64,000 bases of DNA from Nitrospirota bacterium (GCA_021806225.1 JAJZXW010000033.1:16005-80004); one strand, 5' to 3'. Positions 1 through 9,743 are shown, counted from the first letter of the stretch. The notes: generated by a model from the sequence alone, not told the origin. Program-made: numbers and translations.

Positions 1-24
1 GGGAGGACGTTGTCCGGTCGTCAT
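1..24 (-). CDS. 5' end of an unidentified minus-strand gene (partial)
   Basis: An ATG on the minus strand at 24-22 opens a frame reading MTTGQRPP before the window ends. A good ribosome binding site (AAAGGAG) lies just upstream, between this gene and the transketolase stop. The gene lies downstream of and co-directional with transketolase, so it is probably in the same operon. Eight codons are too few to name a product; a pentose-phosphate enzyme would be a guess from position only. Confidence 0.5.
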
Positions 25-68
25 CGAAGACTCCTTTTTAAGACGTGCCCATTCCTGCGGCCATCGGA

Positions 69-2123
69 TTATGCAAGGCCAAGTTCTGGCCATTCCGTGC
101 GCATGCGGTCCATAATTTTCTCAGCGGTGAATCCAAACTCTTCCATCAGGCGGCCATAGGGGGCGGAGGCTCCGAAGTGGTCAAGGCCGACGGCGATCCC
201 TCGGGACCCGATATATTTCCAGGCTCCCAGAGTGCTTCCAGCCTCCGCGAAAAGGCGCAGGGGAGTCTCCCCCAGGACGGCGTTGCGGTAGTCCGCGGGC
301 TGCCGGTCGAACAGGGTCGTCGAAGGCAGACTGACGAGGCGTGTCGAAATCCCCTTTGCGGTGAGAGCCTCCTGGACCTTCCAGAGGAGGGAGACCTCGC
401 TTCCGGTTCCGATCAGGGTCACCCGCGGAGGGGTCTGGGAATCCCGAAGGACGTATCCGCCACGGGGAACACCTGAGCTGATGGCTTCGAAGGGAGCGTC
501 GAGGATCGGAAGAGACTGGCGGGAAAGAACGAGGGCGACCGGCATTTCGTCCTGGGCCGTGATCCAGTCCATGGCGGTCAGTGTTTCGTTGGCATCGGCG
601 GGGCGAATCACCGCCATGCCGGGAAGGGCGCGGAGAGCGTTCAGATGCTCGACCGGCTGGTGCGTGGGGCCGTCCTCTCCCAGGCCGATGCTGTCGTGGG
701 TCAGGACGTAGAGGACCGGGATCCCCATCAGGGCCGAGAGCCGCATCGCCCCCTTCATGTAATCGGAGAAAACGAGAAATGTTCCCCCATATGGACGAAC
801 GGCCCGGGTGAGTGCCATTCCGTTCATGATCGATCCCATGGCATGTTCCCGAACCCCGAAATGGAGATTCCGTCCTCCAGGCGTCCTGAGCTGGCAGTCT
901 GGCTCACCCTTGATCAGTGTGTTGTTCGAGGGGGCGAGGTCTGCGGAGCCTCCCCAGAGAAAGGGCTGCATTCGGGCTGCCTCCTGCAGGACTGTCCCGA
1001 AGGCCTGCCGGGTTGCCATGGGTTTCTCGGAGGAGGAGAAGGGGGCGAGGCGTCTGGAGAGACCTGAAGGATGGATTCCCTTCATGACGGCCTCGAAGGT
1101 TGCGGCTTCCTCGGGGTGGGAGACGCGGTATCGCGAAAAGAGTTCCTGCCACTCCTTTTCCTGGACGGATCCCCTGGCCGAAATCCCTGAAAAGAGCTCC
1201 CGGACGTCGTCCGGAACCAGAAAGTCCGGGGATGTGGGCCATCCGAGGTGCTCCTTCGTCCGGAGAACCTCCTCCGCACCGAGAGGAGAGCCGTGGACGT
1301 GGGCGGTGTCCTGGAATGTCGGACTTCCGAAGCCGATATGGGTGCGGATCGCAATCATCTTGGGGGCGTCTTTTTCCTGAGGGAGCTGAAGGGAGAGATC
1401 GGTGGCCCAGTCGAGGGCCTGGCGGACCTGTTTCGTGTCGTTTCCGTCCGAGATTTCGCGGACCGCCCAGCCCAGCGCCCGGAAGCGGGCGGGGGTGTCC
1501 TCGGTAAAGGCCAGGTCGGTGCTCCCGTCGATCGAAATGTGGTTCCTGTCGTAAAGACAGATCAGGTTCGAAAGACCCTGGTGTCCGGCAAAGGAGGCCG
1601 CCTCGTTCGAGATTCCTTCCATCATGTCTCCGTCGCCGGCGGTTACGAAAACGCGGGGGGAGAGGACCGTCACCCCGGGCCGGTTGAACTTGACGCCAAG
1701 ATACCGGAGGGCCAGGGCCATGCCCACCGCAGTTCCGAAGCCCTGCCCGAGGGGGCCTGTGGTCGTCTCCACTCCGACCGTGTGACGGTACTCCGGATGT
1801 CCGGGGGTCTTGCTTCCCCATTGGCGGAAAGACTTCAGATCGTCGATGGTCAGCCCGTATCCCGTGAGGCAGAGCAGGGAGTAGAGAAGGGCCGAGGCGT
1901 GTCCACCCGAGAGGACGAACCGGTCCCGATTCGGCCAGTCGGGATTGCGCGGATTGGCACGGAGATACTCCCTCCAGAGAACAAAGGCGGGGGCCGCAAA
2001 TCCCATGGGCGTCCCCGGGTGGCCTGAATTGGCTTTCTGGACGATGTCGACGGCGAGCATCCGGAGAGTGTTGATGGCTTTCAGTTCCATCTCCGGAGAA
2101 AGGGACGGGGGGGCGGGGACCAT
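69..2123 (-). CDS. tkt: Transketolase
   Basis: Thiamine-diphosphate enzyme of the pentose phosphate pathway and Calvin-type sugar interconversions, moving two-carbon units between ketoses and aldoses in the cytoplasm. The protein is 684 aa, normal for the family. The N-terminal half has the TPP-binding stretch GDGDMMEGISNEA and the early SGHPGTPMG motif; the central Pyr domain has FGVREHAMG and the GEDGPTHQPVEHL motif. I chose ATG 2123 because AGGAG sits 7 nt upstream; the frame stays open 17 codons further but without a better start. A second minus-strand gene begins 45 bp downstream. A divergent promoter region separates it from squalene-hopene cyclase. Confidence 0.95.
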   Translation of the reverse strand: MVPAPPSLSPEMELKAINTLRMLAVDIVQKANSGHPGTPMGFAAPAFVLWREYLRANPRNPDWPNRDRFVLSGGHASALLYSLLCLTGYGLTIDDLKSFRQWGSKTPGHPEYRHTVGVETTTGPLGQGFGTAVGMALALRYLGVKFNRPGVTVLSPRVFVTAGDGDMMEGISNEAASFAGHQGLSNLICLYDRNHISIDGSTDLAFTEDTPARFRALGWAVREISDGNDTKQVRQALDWATDLSLQLPQEKDAPKMIAIRTHIGFGSPTFQDTAHVHGSPLGAEEVLRTKEHLGWPTSPDFLVPDDVRELFSGISARGSVQEKEWQELFSRYRVSHPEEAATFEAVMKGIHPSGLSRRLAPFSSSEKPMATRQAFGTVLQEAARMQPFLWGGSADLAPSNNTLIKGEPDCQLRTPGGRNLHFGVREHAMGSIMNGMALTRAVRPYGGTFLVFSDYMKGAMRLSALMGIPVLYVLTHDSIGLGEDGPTHQPVEHLNALRALPGMAVIRPADANETLTAMDWITAQDEMPVALVLSRQSLPILDAPFEAISSGVPRGGYVLRDSQTPPRVTLIGTGSEVSLLWKVQEALTAKGISTRLVSLPSTTLFDRQPADYRNAVLGETPLRLFAEAGSTLGAWKYIGSRGIAVGLDHFGASAPYGRLMEEFGFTAEKIMDRMRTEWPELGLA

Positions 2124-2330
2124 GGGAGTTCTCCTAAAAGGTCTTAATGTTTCTCGTGGGACGGCACCTGGCACCTTTGGGTGAGGCCACGTGGAGCGAC
2201 ACTGGGGAGCTTGAGCCGTTCGGGATTCCTATAACCGGTACTATTGCTTATTTTGCTCCGGAAATCAAGGGAGTTTATTTTTAATGTTTTATAAATGTTA
2301 TTGTGTGTCAATAATTTGTGAAAGTATAGC

Positions 2331-2359
2331 TTGACCTTTTTTAAGGCATTTGCTAATAG
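2331..2359 (+). promoter_or_regulatory. Sigma70-like promoter for squalene-hopene cyclase
   Basis: TTGACC at 2331-2336 and TAATAG at 2354-2359 are separated by exactly 17 bp, in an AT-rich stretch (about 2240-2360) that contrasts with the surrounding GC-rich DNA. Transcription would begin near 2366, which rules out the earliest in-frame ATG (2350) and supports translation from 2410. Confidence 0.55.
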
Positions 2360-2409
2360 AAAAGGATTGTGGTTCGAATCAAAATTTTTTCGGGGTGACG
2401 AGCATCCTT

Positions 2410-4497
2410 ATGGATATGACGGAATCGGGAGAGACAGGGCCGGAGGGAGCGGGCCGGGCAACCACACGAACGTGGGTGAGGGAGGCCGAACGCTCAGGAA
2501 CGGCTCTCCGCGAGATGTTAGATCATCGCCGGGACGAGCTGGGACAGGCGATATCGCAAGCGATTTCCTGGTTGGTCTCCGCCCAGAACGAGAACGGATA
2601 CTGGGTGGCTCCGCTTGAAGCCGATGCGACCATTCCGTCCGAATACCTTTTCCTTCATGAGTTTGTCGGCCGTCCGATGGATTCCGACCGGCGCCGCAAA
2701 ATCGTCTCGGCGATCCTCTCCCTCCAGGGAAAGGAGGGGGGCTGGTCGCTTTTCAAGGAGGGTGACCCGGACATCAGCGCCACCGTCAAGGCTTATCTGG
2801 CTCTCAAACTCTCAGGAGTCTCACCCGACGACCCGGTTCTTGTCCGGGCCCGTGACTGGGTTCTCTCTCAGGGCGGAGCGGGGCGGGTCAATGTCTTCAC
2901 CCGAATCGCCCTGGCCATGTTCGGGCAGTACGACTGGGAAAAGGTTCCGGCGCTTCCGGCCGAGATGGTTCTCCTCCCGTCGTGGTTCCCCATCTCGATC
3001 TATTCTGTCTCCTACTGGTCGCGATCGGTTATCGTTCCGCTACTTTTTATTTATCATTTCCGTCCCCTCGTCACCCTTTCCCCCGAGAGAGGAATCCGGG
3101 AGCTCTTTGATCCGTCCCATCCGGATGGGGAGAGATTCTTGCCGTCGAAGAAGACTTTTTCCGCCAGGAATTTTTTCCTGAGGCTCGACACTCTCCTGCG
3201 ATTCTGGAATCGCCATCCGATCCCCTTTCTCAGAAAAAAGGCCCTGAAGGCCGCCATGGAATGGATGATGCCGCGCCTTGCGGGGGAGGGCGGTCTCGGA
3301 GCCATTTATCCGGCAATGGCGAACAGCGCCGTTGCACTGCATCTTTCGGGATACAGCCTTTCCCACCCTCTCATGAAGCGGGTCCTTTCCTCGATCGATG
3401 ACCTCGTTCTGTCAGAGGGGGACAGGCTCCTCGTCCAACCGTGTGTTTCTCCGATATGGGATACGGCCCTGGCATTAGGCGCGCTCGTCGAGGCCGGTCT
3501 GTCCCCCGAATCTCCGGCGGTGGACAGGGCCATGGAGTGGTTTGCCTCGCGGGAAGTCCATGTTGCGGGTGATTGGACGGAGCGCGTTCCCGACTGTGAG
3601 CCGGGAGGCTGGGCCTTTCAGTTTGAAAACGAATATTATCCGGATGTCGACGATACGGCCATGGTGCTTATGGGGATGGCCAAGATATTTCCCTATCGTC
3701 CGGACCTGGCCTCCCGCATGGAGGGGGTTTTCAGCCGGGCCTGCCGATGGGTTGTGGCCATGCAGGGAACGGACGGGGGATGGGCGGCCTTCGACAAGGA
3801 CAACGACATGGTGTTCCTGAACAATATCCCCTTTGCCGACCATGGGGCCCTCCTTGATCCAAGCACGGCGGACTTGACGGGACGGGTCCTGGAACTTCTC
3901 GGATCCTTGGGATACGGTCCCGATTTTCCTCCCGCCGCGCGTGCCCTCCGCTATCTCCGGCGGGAGCAGGAAGAGGACGGTTCCTGGTTCGGGCGGTGGG
4001 GGGTCAACTATATCTACGGGACATGGTCGGTCATCGCCGGGCTCAAGAGTGTCGGGGTCGGCATGGATGAGCCCTGGGTCGTCCGGGCCATGGCCTATCT
4101 GCTCGACCGTCAGAATCCAGACGGAGGCTGGGGAGAGGATTGTCTTTCCTATGCGACCGCAGAATTCTCGGGACGGGGGGGCTCGACTCCCTCCCAGACC
4201 GCCTGGGCCCTCATCTCCCTTCTTCATGGAGGATATTGCGACCACCCTTCCGTCGAAAAAGGGATTCTCTACCTGCTCTCACGGATAGGTAAGGACGGGA
4301 CATGGGAGGAGGAGCTCTTCACGGGAACGGGATTCCCCCGGGTCTTCTACCTTCGCTATCATATGTATCGCCATTATTTTCCCCTTTGGGCCCTTTCCCT
4401 CTACCGCAACCTGAAGAAAAACGGAAAAGCTCTGGGCCATGAGCGGGTGGCCTCCTGGAAGCTCTCCCCATACGCACCCATTCGAAACAGTGCCTGA
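2410..4497 (+). CDS. shc: Squalene-hopene cyclase
   Basis: Membrane-associated class II terpene cyclase that turns squalene into hopene/hopanol, the committed step of hopanoid lipids. The protein is 695 aa, close to the usual 630-720. The catalytic acid motif DVDD followed by TAMV is at residues 412-415. Several QW-type repeats are visible (QGTDGGWAAF, QEEDGSWFGRWG, QNPDGGWGED). The start at 2410 was chosen because the promoter at 2331-2359 lies upstream of it; a GGGGTGA stretch may serve as ribosome site, and a second ATG at 2416 is possible. hpnG overlaps its 3' end, indicating coupled translation and a shared role in hopanoid synthesis. Confidence 0.95.
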   Translation: MDMTESGETGPEGAGRATTRTWVREAERSGTALREMLDHRRDELGQAISQAISWLVSAQNENGYWVAPLEADATIPSEYLFLHEFVGRPMDSDRRRKIVSAILSLQGKEGGWSLFKEGDPDISATVKAYLALKLSGVSPDDPVLVRARDWVLSQGGAGRVNVFTRIALAMFGQYDWEKVPALPAEMVLLPSWFPISIYSVSYWSRSVIVPLLFIYHFRPLVTLSPERGIRELFDPSHPDGERFLPSKKTFSARNFFLRLDTLLRFWNRHPIPFLRKKALKAAMEWMMPRLAGEGGLGAIYPAMANSAVALHLSGYSLSHPLMKRVLSSIDDLVLSEGDRLLVQPCVSPIWDTALALGALVEAGLSPESPAVDRAMEWFASREVHVAGDWTERVPDCEPGGWAFQFENEYYPDVDDTAMVLMGMAKIFPYRPDLASRMEGVFSRACRWVVAMQGTDGGWAAFDKDNDMVFLNNIPFADHGALLDPSTADLTGRVLELLGSLGYGPDFPPAARALRYLRREQEEDGSWFGRWGVNYIYGTWSVIAGLKSVGVGMDEPWVVRAMAYLLDRQNPDGGWGEDCLSYATAEFSGRGGSTPSQTAWALISLLHGGYCDHPSVEKGILYLLSRIGKDGTWEEELFTGTGFPRVFYLRYHMYRHYFPLWALSLYRNLKKNGKALGHERVASWKLSPYAPIRNSA

Positions 4498-5266
4498 GAT
4501 CCCCGGCCTCTCCTTTCGTCGCCTGCTAGTCGTCACGGCGCTCAGGGATGAGGCGTTGGCATTCAGCCGGGGAGGCGGCTCCCTTTGCCGACCGATGTCC
4601 CTCCTTCAGGCCGAGAGGGATCTTCGGGATCAGGATCCGGCCAGACGGGTCTTCATCCCTGTCGTCTACCTCGGACCGGGCACGCGGGGTGTCGAGAATC
4701 TGGAAAGACTTCTCGCCGTGGCTGAGATGGGCCCGATTCTTTTTTGCGGATTCGCGGGAGGGCTTTCTCCGGAGGTCATTGCCGGGGAAATCCTTGTTGC
4801 CAGAGGAGTCCTGAGGCCAGGGGAGAGCCCCAATCCCGTTCCGGTTCCGGACCTCCTGTCATCCCGCTATCGCGAAGGGATAGTTGTGACCGTCGACCGC
4901 CCCGTCTCGACGCCCCATGAAAAGGCCTGCCTTCGCGAGAAGACCGGGGGGGATGTCGTGGACATGGAAAGTGCGGGCTGGCTGTCCCTCGCCGCAAGCC
5001 GCGGCATTCCGGCCTGGGCGGTCAGGGTTGTATCGGATGCATGGGAGGAGACGCTTCCTCCCGAAGCGATGTCCTTTGTGGACTTCTGGGGGGAGACATC
5101 GACCGCCGGAATCTTGCGTTCCATCCTCTTCCGACCTGCGATTCTTATTTCCATTGCCCGACTTTTGCCGGGGATCCTCAGGGCCCAGGCAGGGCTCCGT
5201 GAACTGGGAAAAAGGGTCTCTTGCGAATACGGTCCCGGAATCCTTCCGGACAGGGGGCTTCGGTGA
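4439..5266 (+). CDS. hpnG: Hopanoid-associated phosphorylase HpnG
   Basis: Nucleoside-phosphorylase-fold protein. In other hopanoid producers HpnG removes adenine from adenosylhopane to give ribosylhopane (family knowledge). The 275-aa product shows FCGFAGGLSPEV and the phosphorylase signature VDMESAGWL near residues 180-190. The start at 4439 places it inside the last 59 bp of shc; later starts exist but the overlap is typical of a coupled pair. The next gene begins on the stop codon through a GTGA overlap. Context between shc and the later hpn genes is the strongest support for this assignment over a MTA/SAH nucleosidase. Confidence 0.88.
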   Translation: MSGWPPGSSPHTHPFETVPEIPGLSFRRLLVVTALRDEALAFSRGGGSLCRPMSLLQAERDLRDQDPARRVFIPVVYLGPGTRGVENLERLLAVAEMGPILFCGFAGGLSPEVIAGEILVARGVLRPGESPNPVPVPDLLSSRYREGIVVTVDRPVSTPHEKACLREKTGGDVVDMESAGWLSLAASRGIPAWAVRVVSDAWEETLPPEAMSFVDFWGETSTAGILRSILFRPAILISIARLLPGILRAQAGLRELGKRVSCEYGPGILPDRGLR

Positions 5267-6627
5267 GCCCCAGTTTGAACCGAAGAGCCTTCTGGCGGGG
5301 TGAGCGACTCGGGTTGATGCTGGCGCTCGGTTCGCTGTTCCTTCCTGTAGCCTTGCCAGCCTGGGGTGGGCCTGTCACCCCCGGGATCCCGCCAGCTCCG
5401 GTCGCAACCTCTCTCGGACCCCAGGGACTCCCCTTTCCCACCCTTCCCATTGGGTCTCCCCCCCCCTTCAGCTACAGCACCCCGTTCGACAATACCGTCG
5501 TTGTTCCCCTTCCGGCGATAGGAGATTCCTACAATGCGGGGGTAACCTACGGCACGATCGTTCCGATCCTCTATGCGAAGCCTTCCGGGCGGATCACCTC
5601 GATCTTTGCTCCGTCCGTCATGTACAACTCCTACATGGGGCTGGAGTCGGGTTTCCGGTATTACCGGTATTACAAGGGCAATCTCAAGCGGTGGCATGTG
5701 ATCGCCATCCAGTCGAACTCCATCATGAATTTCTACGAGTTCCACTACCGGGATCTCTCTATGGACAATGGCCGCTACATCGTCGACATAAGGGTGAAGG
5801 ACTTCAAGAATCCAACGGCTCGGTTCTACGGGATCGGACCGACCTCCTCCTTCTCGGACCAGTCGAATTTTACCCTTGCCACCACCTCGGTTCACGGGAC
5901 CTTTGGGGAAAACTTCGACGACCAGAAAATCCGGGTCTGGTTCATGGAGCGCTACCGGAGCTATGGCGCCTCTCCGGGCCAGGTTCCGGAAATGCCCTAC
6001 ACGGGGCTTCTCTTTCCGGATGCGCCGGGATTTGCGACCGGGGCCCAGATCCTGACCCATCGGGTCAATGCCACTTACGATACCCGTGACAATCATCTGA
6101 TTCCGTCTTCCGGGACCTATGCCAGGATTTTCGCGGAGCTCGACAACAACATGACTCCGGGGCAGGGGAGCATCTTCGACCGGTTTGACGCCGAGTACAA
6201 GTTCTGGCTGACCCACGGAAGAAACGACCAGGATATCCTTGCGATCCGGGCCATGATCAACTTGATGAACGGGCCGAACATCCCTTTTTACGCCATGAGC
6301 ATGTTGGGAGGCGCCTATACGCTCGAAGGATTCGGGACCGGCCGCTTCTATGATTACGACGCCTCCCTGTTCAATATCGAAGAGCGGATCGCCGCTTTCG
6401 ACATGAATCTCTTCAACGTGGAGTCCGAGTGGCAGATCGCCCCGTTTCTGGGGATCGGGGAAGTTTTCAGGGACGCTAGCCAGGTCACCCAATGGGGAAA
6501 CTACGCCGTCAATCCGGGAGTCGGCTTCCGGGCCCTGGTCAAACCCAATGTCGTGGGGCGTCTCGACATCGGCTATTCGACCGAGGCTGGGGCCGTCACA
6601 TATGTTGGGATCGGTTTCCCTTTTTGA
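5263..6627 (+). CDS. Outer membrane beta-barrel protein of the BamA/D15 surface-antigen type
   Basis: The 454-aa product begins with a clear signal peptide (RRAFWRGERLGLMLALG, then a hydrophobic stretch ending near PAWG). The mature part is rich in alternating aromatic and polar residues and ends in GIGFPF, a C-terminal Phe typical of outer membrane barrels. Motifs such as YDTRDNHLIPSSGTYARI and LGGAYTLEGFGTGRFYD match the D15/BamA barrel. No POTRA repeats are visible, so it is not BamA itself. The GTG start at 5263 overlaps the hpnG stop and has AGGGGG just upstream. Its coupling to hpnG suggests a role in envelope or hopanoid handling; this is inference. Confidence 0.75.
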   Translation: MSPSLNRRAFWRGERLGLMLALGSLFLPVALPAWGGPVTPGIPPAPVATSLGPQGLPFPTLPIGSPPPFSYSTPFDNTVVVPLPAIGDSYNAGVTYGTIVPILYAKPSGRITSIFAPSVMYNSYMGLESGFRYYRYYKGNLKRWHVIAIQSNSIMNFYEFHYRDLSMDNGRYIVDIRVKDFKNPTARFYGIGPTSSFSDQSNFTLATTSVHGTFGENFDDQKIRVWFMERYRSYGASPGQVPEMPYTGLLFPDAPGFATGAQILTHRVNATYDTRDNHLIPSSGTYARIFAELDNNMTPGQGSIFDRFDAEYKFWLTHGRNDQDILAIRAMINLMNGPNIPFYAMSMLGGAYTLEGFGTGRFYDYDASLFNIEERIAAFDMNLFNVESEWQIAPFLGIGEVFRDASQVTQWGNYAVNPGVGFRALVKPNVVGRLDIGYSTEAGAVTYVGIGFPF

Positions 6628-7387
6628 CCAGACGGAGATACCGATCTCGGGCTTCGATGACCGTTGACCGATCTGGCTTTCCCTCGGCATGAAGGAAGGT
6701 CGATGGCTGGCGGTCCGAAAAAAAACATAAGGGGATGGATGCGGGGAGGATAAGAAGATCGATGGGGGCTCCGACCACCATTTCGGCCAGAAGATCCACC
6801 GAGCTGATTTGTCGATGCCAGTGCAGGGCGCTGGCCGGGCGGTTGAAAAGACATCGCAGAAGCCCTCCCCGGACAGCGTCTCCCCGATGCTCAAGATCGC
6901 CGGAGGGGGAGGGGACATAACGTCTTATACGATATCCGGTTTCCCTGAAAAAGCCGGTGTATCGGGTGACGTGCAGTGCTCCTTTTTTGTCGAACCAGGC
7001 GACTTCGTTTTCTCTGTAAAGATGGTGGCCGAGGGTGAACCGTGGATCGTTCCACTCGAAGCCCATGGTCCGGAGGACCCGGACCATCCGGGGGTGTTCC
7101 GGGCCTCCCTGGGGGAGGGTCTCGGGAAGACGGATCAGGGCCCTGTCCAAAACGGTCTGATCGGAAATCGGGACGGGTGCGCTTTGGCAGGAGGAGAGCA
7201 GAAGAATCGCCAGCCCTGCCAACGCCGACAGGCGCCTTCTGCCGGAATCAGCGTCCCGGGGAATCCGGGCCGGCGTCGGGGGAATGAACTTGTCGGAAAT
7301 CGGGTCGATGGGAGGCGGCCTCCGAAGTTCGTTTGAGCTTTTCCGGAGGTGTGTCAGAGTCACTTCCGTGGATGCGCTGTCTGACAT
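6596..7387 (-). CDS. Putative lipoprotein of unknown function
   Basis: A 263-aa frame with a lipobox-like segment, RRRLSALAGLAILLLSSC, in which the Cys would be lipidated. That segment lies about 65 residues in from the chosen ATG at 7387, so either translation starts later or the N-terminus is unusual; no good Shine-Dalgarno sequence decides this. The C-terminal part contains basic and hydrophobic stretches (VVGAPIDLLILPASIPLCFF) but no domain I recognise. It converges on the outer membrane protein gene and the two overlap by 32 bp. Moderate confidence that it is real, low confidence in the start. Confidence 0.5.
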   Translation of the reverse strand: MSDSASTEVTLTHLRKSSNELRRPPPIDPISDKFIPPTPARIPRDADSGRRRLSALAGLAILLLSSCQSAPVPISDQTVLDRALIRLPETLPQGGPEHPRMVRVLRTMGFEWNDPRFTLGHHLYRENEVAWFDKKGALHVTRYTGFFRETGYRIRRYVPSPSGDLEHRGDAVRGGLLRCLFNRPASALHWHRQISSVDLLAEMVVGAPIDLLILPASIPLCFFSDRQPSTFLHAEGKPDRSTVIEARDRYLRLVKKGNRSQHM

Positions 7388-7619
7388 CCTGCCATCGGAG
7401 GCAGGACCTGTCAACAAGGAATTGCCTGTCAGGAAAGCCAAAGGGTTCCGGTCGGAACCGCTGATCCCGACGGAAATGGGGCCTTCATGTTGCCCCGCAG
7501 GGCTCCAGCCCGCTTCGTTCAGACGCGTCCTCTGGGGTGCTCTCCGTCAGGATTCATCATCCGATTTTTCGAGGATCGGTCCATGGACAATTCTGTCAGG
7601 TTCATGGCATGATTGGATC

Positions 7620-8666
7620 ATGAGTCTTCCATCTTCCCGATCCCTCTCGCTTGTGACGGGAGCCACGGGTTTCGTCGGCTCCTGGGTGGCATCCCTTCTT
7701 GTCGAAAATGGGGATCGGATCCGCTGTCTGCGACGCAAGGGGTCTGCAACCTCCAACCTGCCACCGGAGGGCCATGCGGTCTCCTGGACCGAAGGCGACC
7801 TGCTCGACCCTCCCTCGCTCGATCGGGCCCTGGAGGGTGTCTCCACGCTCTACCATGTTGCGGCGGATTACCGACTCTGGTCTCCGAAGCGGGGGGAGAT
7901 CCTTCATTCCAACGTCTCGGGGACCAGGAACATTCTCGAGGCCGCGATTCGGGCCGGCGTGTCTCGCGTCGTCTATTGCAGCAGTGTTGCCGCCCTCGGG
8001 GCACGCACCGACGGAATTCCGATCGACGAAGCCATGGCTGTCGATAGACAATCCCTCGTGGGTGAGTATAAAATTTCCAAGTATGAAGCCGAACAGGTGG
8101 CCCTCAGTTACGCGGACCGCCTTTCGCTTGTGGTCGTGAATCCGTCGGCGCCGATCGGCGGCCGGGACATCAAGCCCACACCGACGGGTCGGATTGTTCT
8201 CGACTACCTCAAGGGGCGCATGAAGGCCTCCATACACACCGGACTCAATGTGGTCCATGTCAGGGATGTGGCGATGGGCCACCTTTTGGCCGCGCGCCAT
8301 GGCACCCGGGGTGAAAAATACATCTTGGCCGGACGGAACATGACGCTTCTCGAGGTCTTCCGGACATTGGAGGCAGTGACAGGCATTCCTGCCCCCACGG
8401 TTGTCGTTCCCCGGGGCGTCGTTCTTCCGCTGGCCTTTCTGTCTGAGGGCTTATCGCGTCTGACCGGCCGGGAGCCCATGATTCCCCTCGAGGGGGTTCG
8501 CATGGCGAAAAAACTCATGTATTATGATGGAAGTCGGGCCGTGCGCGAGTTGGGACTCGTCACGACCCCGGTGGAGGAGGCCTTCCGGGATGCCGTTCGT
8601 TATTACGCCTCCTCCGGATACCTGGACACCGCTTTGTCCGAAAGGCTTCTTGGCCGTATTGCCTGA
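7620..8666 (+). CDS. hpnA: Hopanoid-associated sugar epimerase / NAD-dependent epimerase-dehydratase HpnA
   Basis: Extended short-chain dehydrogenase of 348 aa. The N-terminal Rossmann motif is TGATGFVGSW, and the catalytic Tyr-Lys pair lies in GEYKISKYEAEQV. HpnA-type proteins are regularly found in hopanoid clusters although the exact substrate is unproven. The ATG at 7620 directly precedes the conserved N-terminus; the open frame extends further upstream but without similarity. It sits between the outer membrane protein and ispH. It could act on another isoprenoid-linked sugar, but genomic context favours HpnA. Confidence 0.82.
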   Translation: MSLPSSRSLSLVTGATGFVGSWVASLLVENGDRIRCLRRKGSATSNLPPEGHAVSWTEGDLLDPPSLDRALEGVSTLYHVAADYRLWSPKRGEILHSNVSGTRNILEAAIRAGVSRVVYCSSVAALGARTDGIPIDEAMAVDRQSLVGEYKISKYEAEQVALSYADRLSLVVVNPSAPIGGRDIKPTPTGRIVLDYLKGRMKASIHTGLNVVHVRDVAMGHLLAARHGTRGEKYILAGRNMTLLEVFRTLEAVTGIPAPTVVVPRGVVLPLAFLSEGLSRLTGREPMIPLEGVRMAKKLMYYDGSRAVRELGLVTTPVEEAFRDAVRYYASSGYLDTALSERLLGRIA

Positions 8667-8751
8667 ACTTCCGGAGCATCCGGCGTTTTGCCGGTGCTGT
8701 CTTTATCCGTAACGCCTTGTCTCTTTGTTAAAATATGATATGGAGGATCGA

Positions 8752-9660
8752 ATGGAAATATTTCTGACGGAATACGCAGGAGTGTGCGTCGGTGTGAAAA
8801 GGGCGATCAAGATGGCGCATCGGACCGCGGAGGAATCGGCCGGTCCCATCTTCGTTCTGCACGAGATCGTTCACAATACCCATGTTGTCAACGATCTGGC
8901 CAACCGGGGCGTCCATTCCGTGGAGGATGTTTCTGAGGTTCAGGGGGGGACGCTGATCATCAGCGCCCATGGAGTTTCCCCGAGCGTCATCCATGAGGCG
9001 AAATCCCGGAATCTCGACGTGGTGGACACCACCTGTCCCCTTGTCTCGAAGATCCACCGGATCGTCAAGGCTCTGGCGGACAAGAACTATACCATCCTTC
9101 TCCTAGGCGAGAAGAGCCACGACGAGGTGATGGGGGTTCAGGGCCATGCGGAGAACCATATTCATATTTTTCACCGCAAGGAGGAGATCCCGGGACTTCC
9201 CCTGACCGATGGGCCTGTGGCGCTCGTTTCCCAGACGACCCAGTCGATCAAGTATTTCGACGAGATCCTCGAGCTTCTTCTCAAGCGGTATCCCCAGCTC
9301 GAAGTCCACAACACGATCTGCGACGCCACTGAGAAGCGCCAGACTTCGGCTTTGGCCATCGCGGGAAACATGGATGTCATGATTACGGTCGGCTCAATGA
9401 GTTCAGCCAACTCCCGCCGCCTGCAGGAAGTTGCCGGAGGACTCTGCAAAGCGTCCTATCTTGTTGATCAGGCCGCTGAAGTCCAGGACGGTTGGTTTTT
9501 GGGAGGCGAGCGGGTCGGCGTGACCGCCGGGGCCTCCACTCCCGACTACCTGATCGAGGATGTCATTCAGAAGCTCAAGGAAATTTCCGTAAACAAAGGA
9601 TATTCTCCATCGGTCATCCGGAACGAGTCTGCCGAGGAAGAGTTCATCGAGGTTCACTGA
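8752..9660 (+). CDS. ispH: 4-hydroxy-3-methylbut-2-enyl diphosphate reductase
   Basis: [4Fe-4S] enzyme for the last step of the MEP pathway, giving IPP and DMAPP, the precursors for squalene and hopanoids. The 302-aa product has the three cluster-ligand regions: AGVCVGVKRAI near the N-terminus, DTTCPLV, and NTICDATEKRQ. VTAGASTPDYLIEDV near the C-terminus is also characteristic. ATG 8752 is preceded by GGAGGA at about 5 nt; an earlier in-frame ATG at 8725 lacks such a site. Its placement between hpnA and hpnJ links precursor supply to hopanoid synthesis. Confidence 0.95.
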   Translation: MEIFLTEYAGVCVGVKRAIKMAHRTAEESAGPIFVLHEIVHNTHVVNDLANRGVHSVEDVSEVQGGTLIISAHGVSPSVIHEAKSRNLDVVDTTCPLVSKIHRIVKALADKNYTILLLGEKSHDEVMGVQGHAENHIHIFHRKEEIPGLPLTDGPVALVSQTTQSIKYFDEILELLLKRYPQLEVHNTICDATEKRQTSALAIAGNMDVMITVGSMSSANSRRLQEVAGGLCKASYLVDQAAEVQDGWFLGGERVGVTAGASTPDYLIEDVIQKLKEISVNKGYSPSVIRNESAEEEFIEVH

Positions 9661-9743
9661 CAATTTGACGGACGGATCTCCTGCTTAGATCGGATAACGC
9701 CGTACGACAGCGGTTCGGACGGCCCTTGTCTTGAAAGGACGCC

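Noticed and set aside
4867..6918. 683-codon minus-strand open frame opposite hpnG and the outer membrane protein gene
   Set aside because: It mirrors a plus-strand frame with signal peptide, ribosome site and barrel motifs. Its own sequence is Pro/Arg/Gly/Asp-rich without domains, as expected for an antisense shadow in GC-rich DNA.
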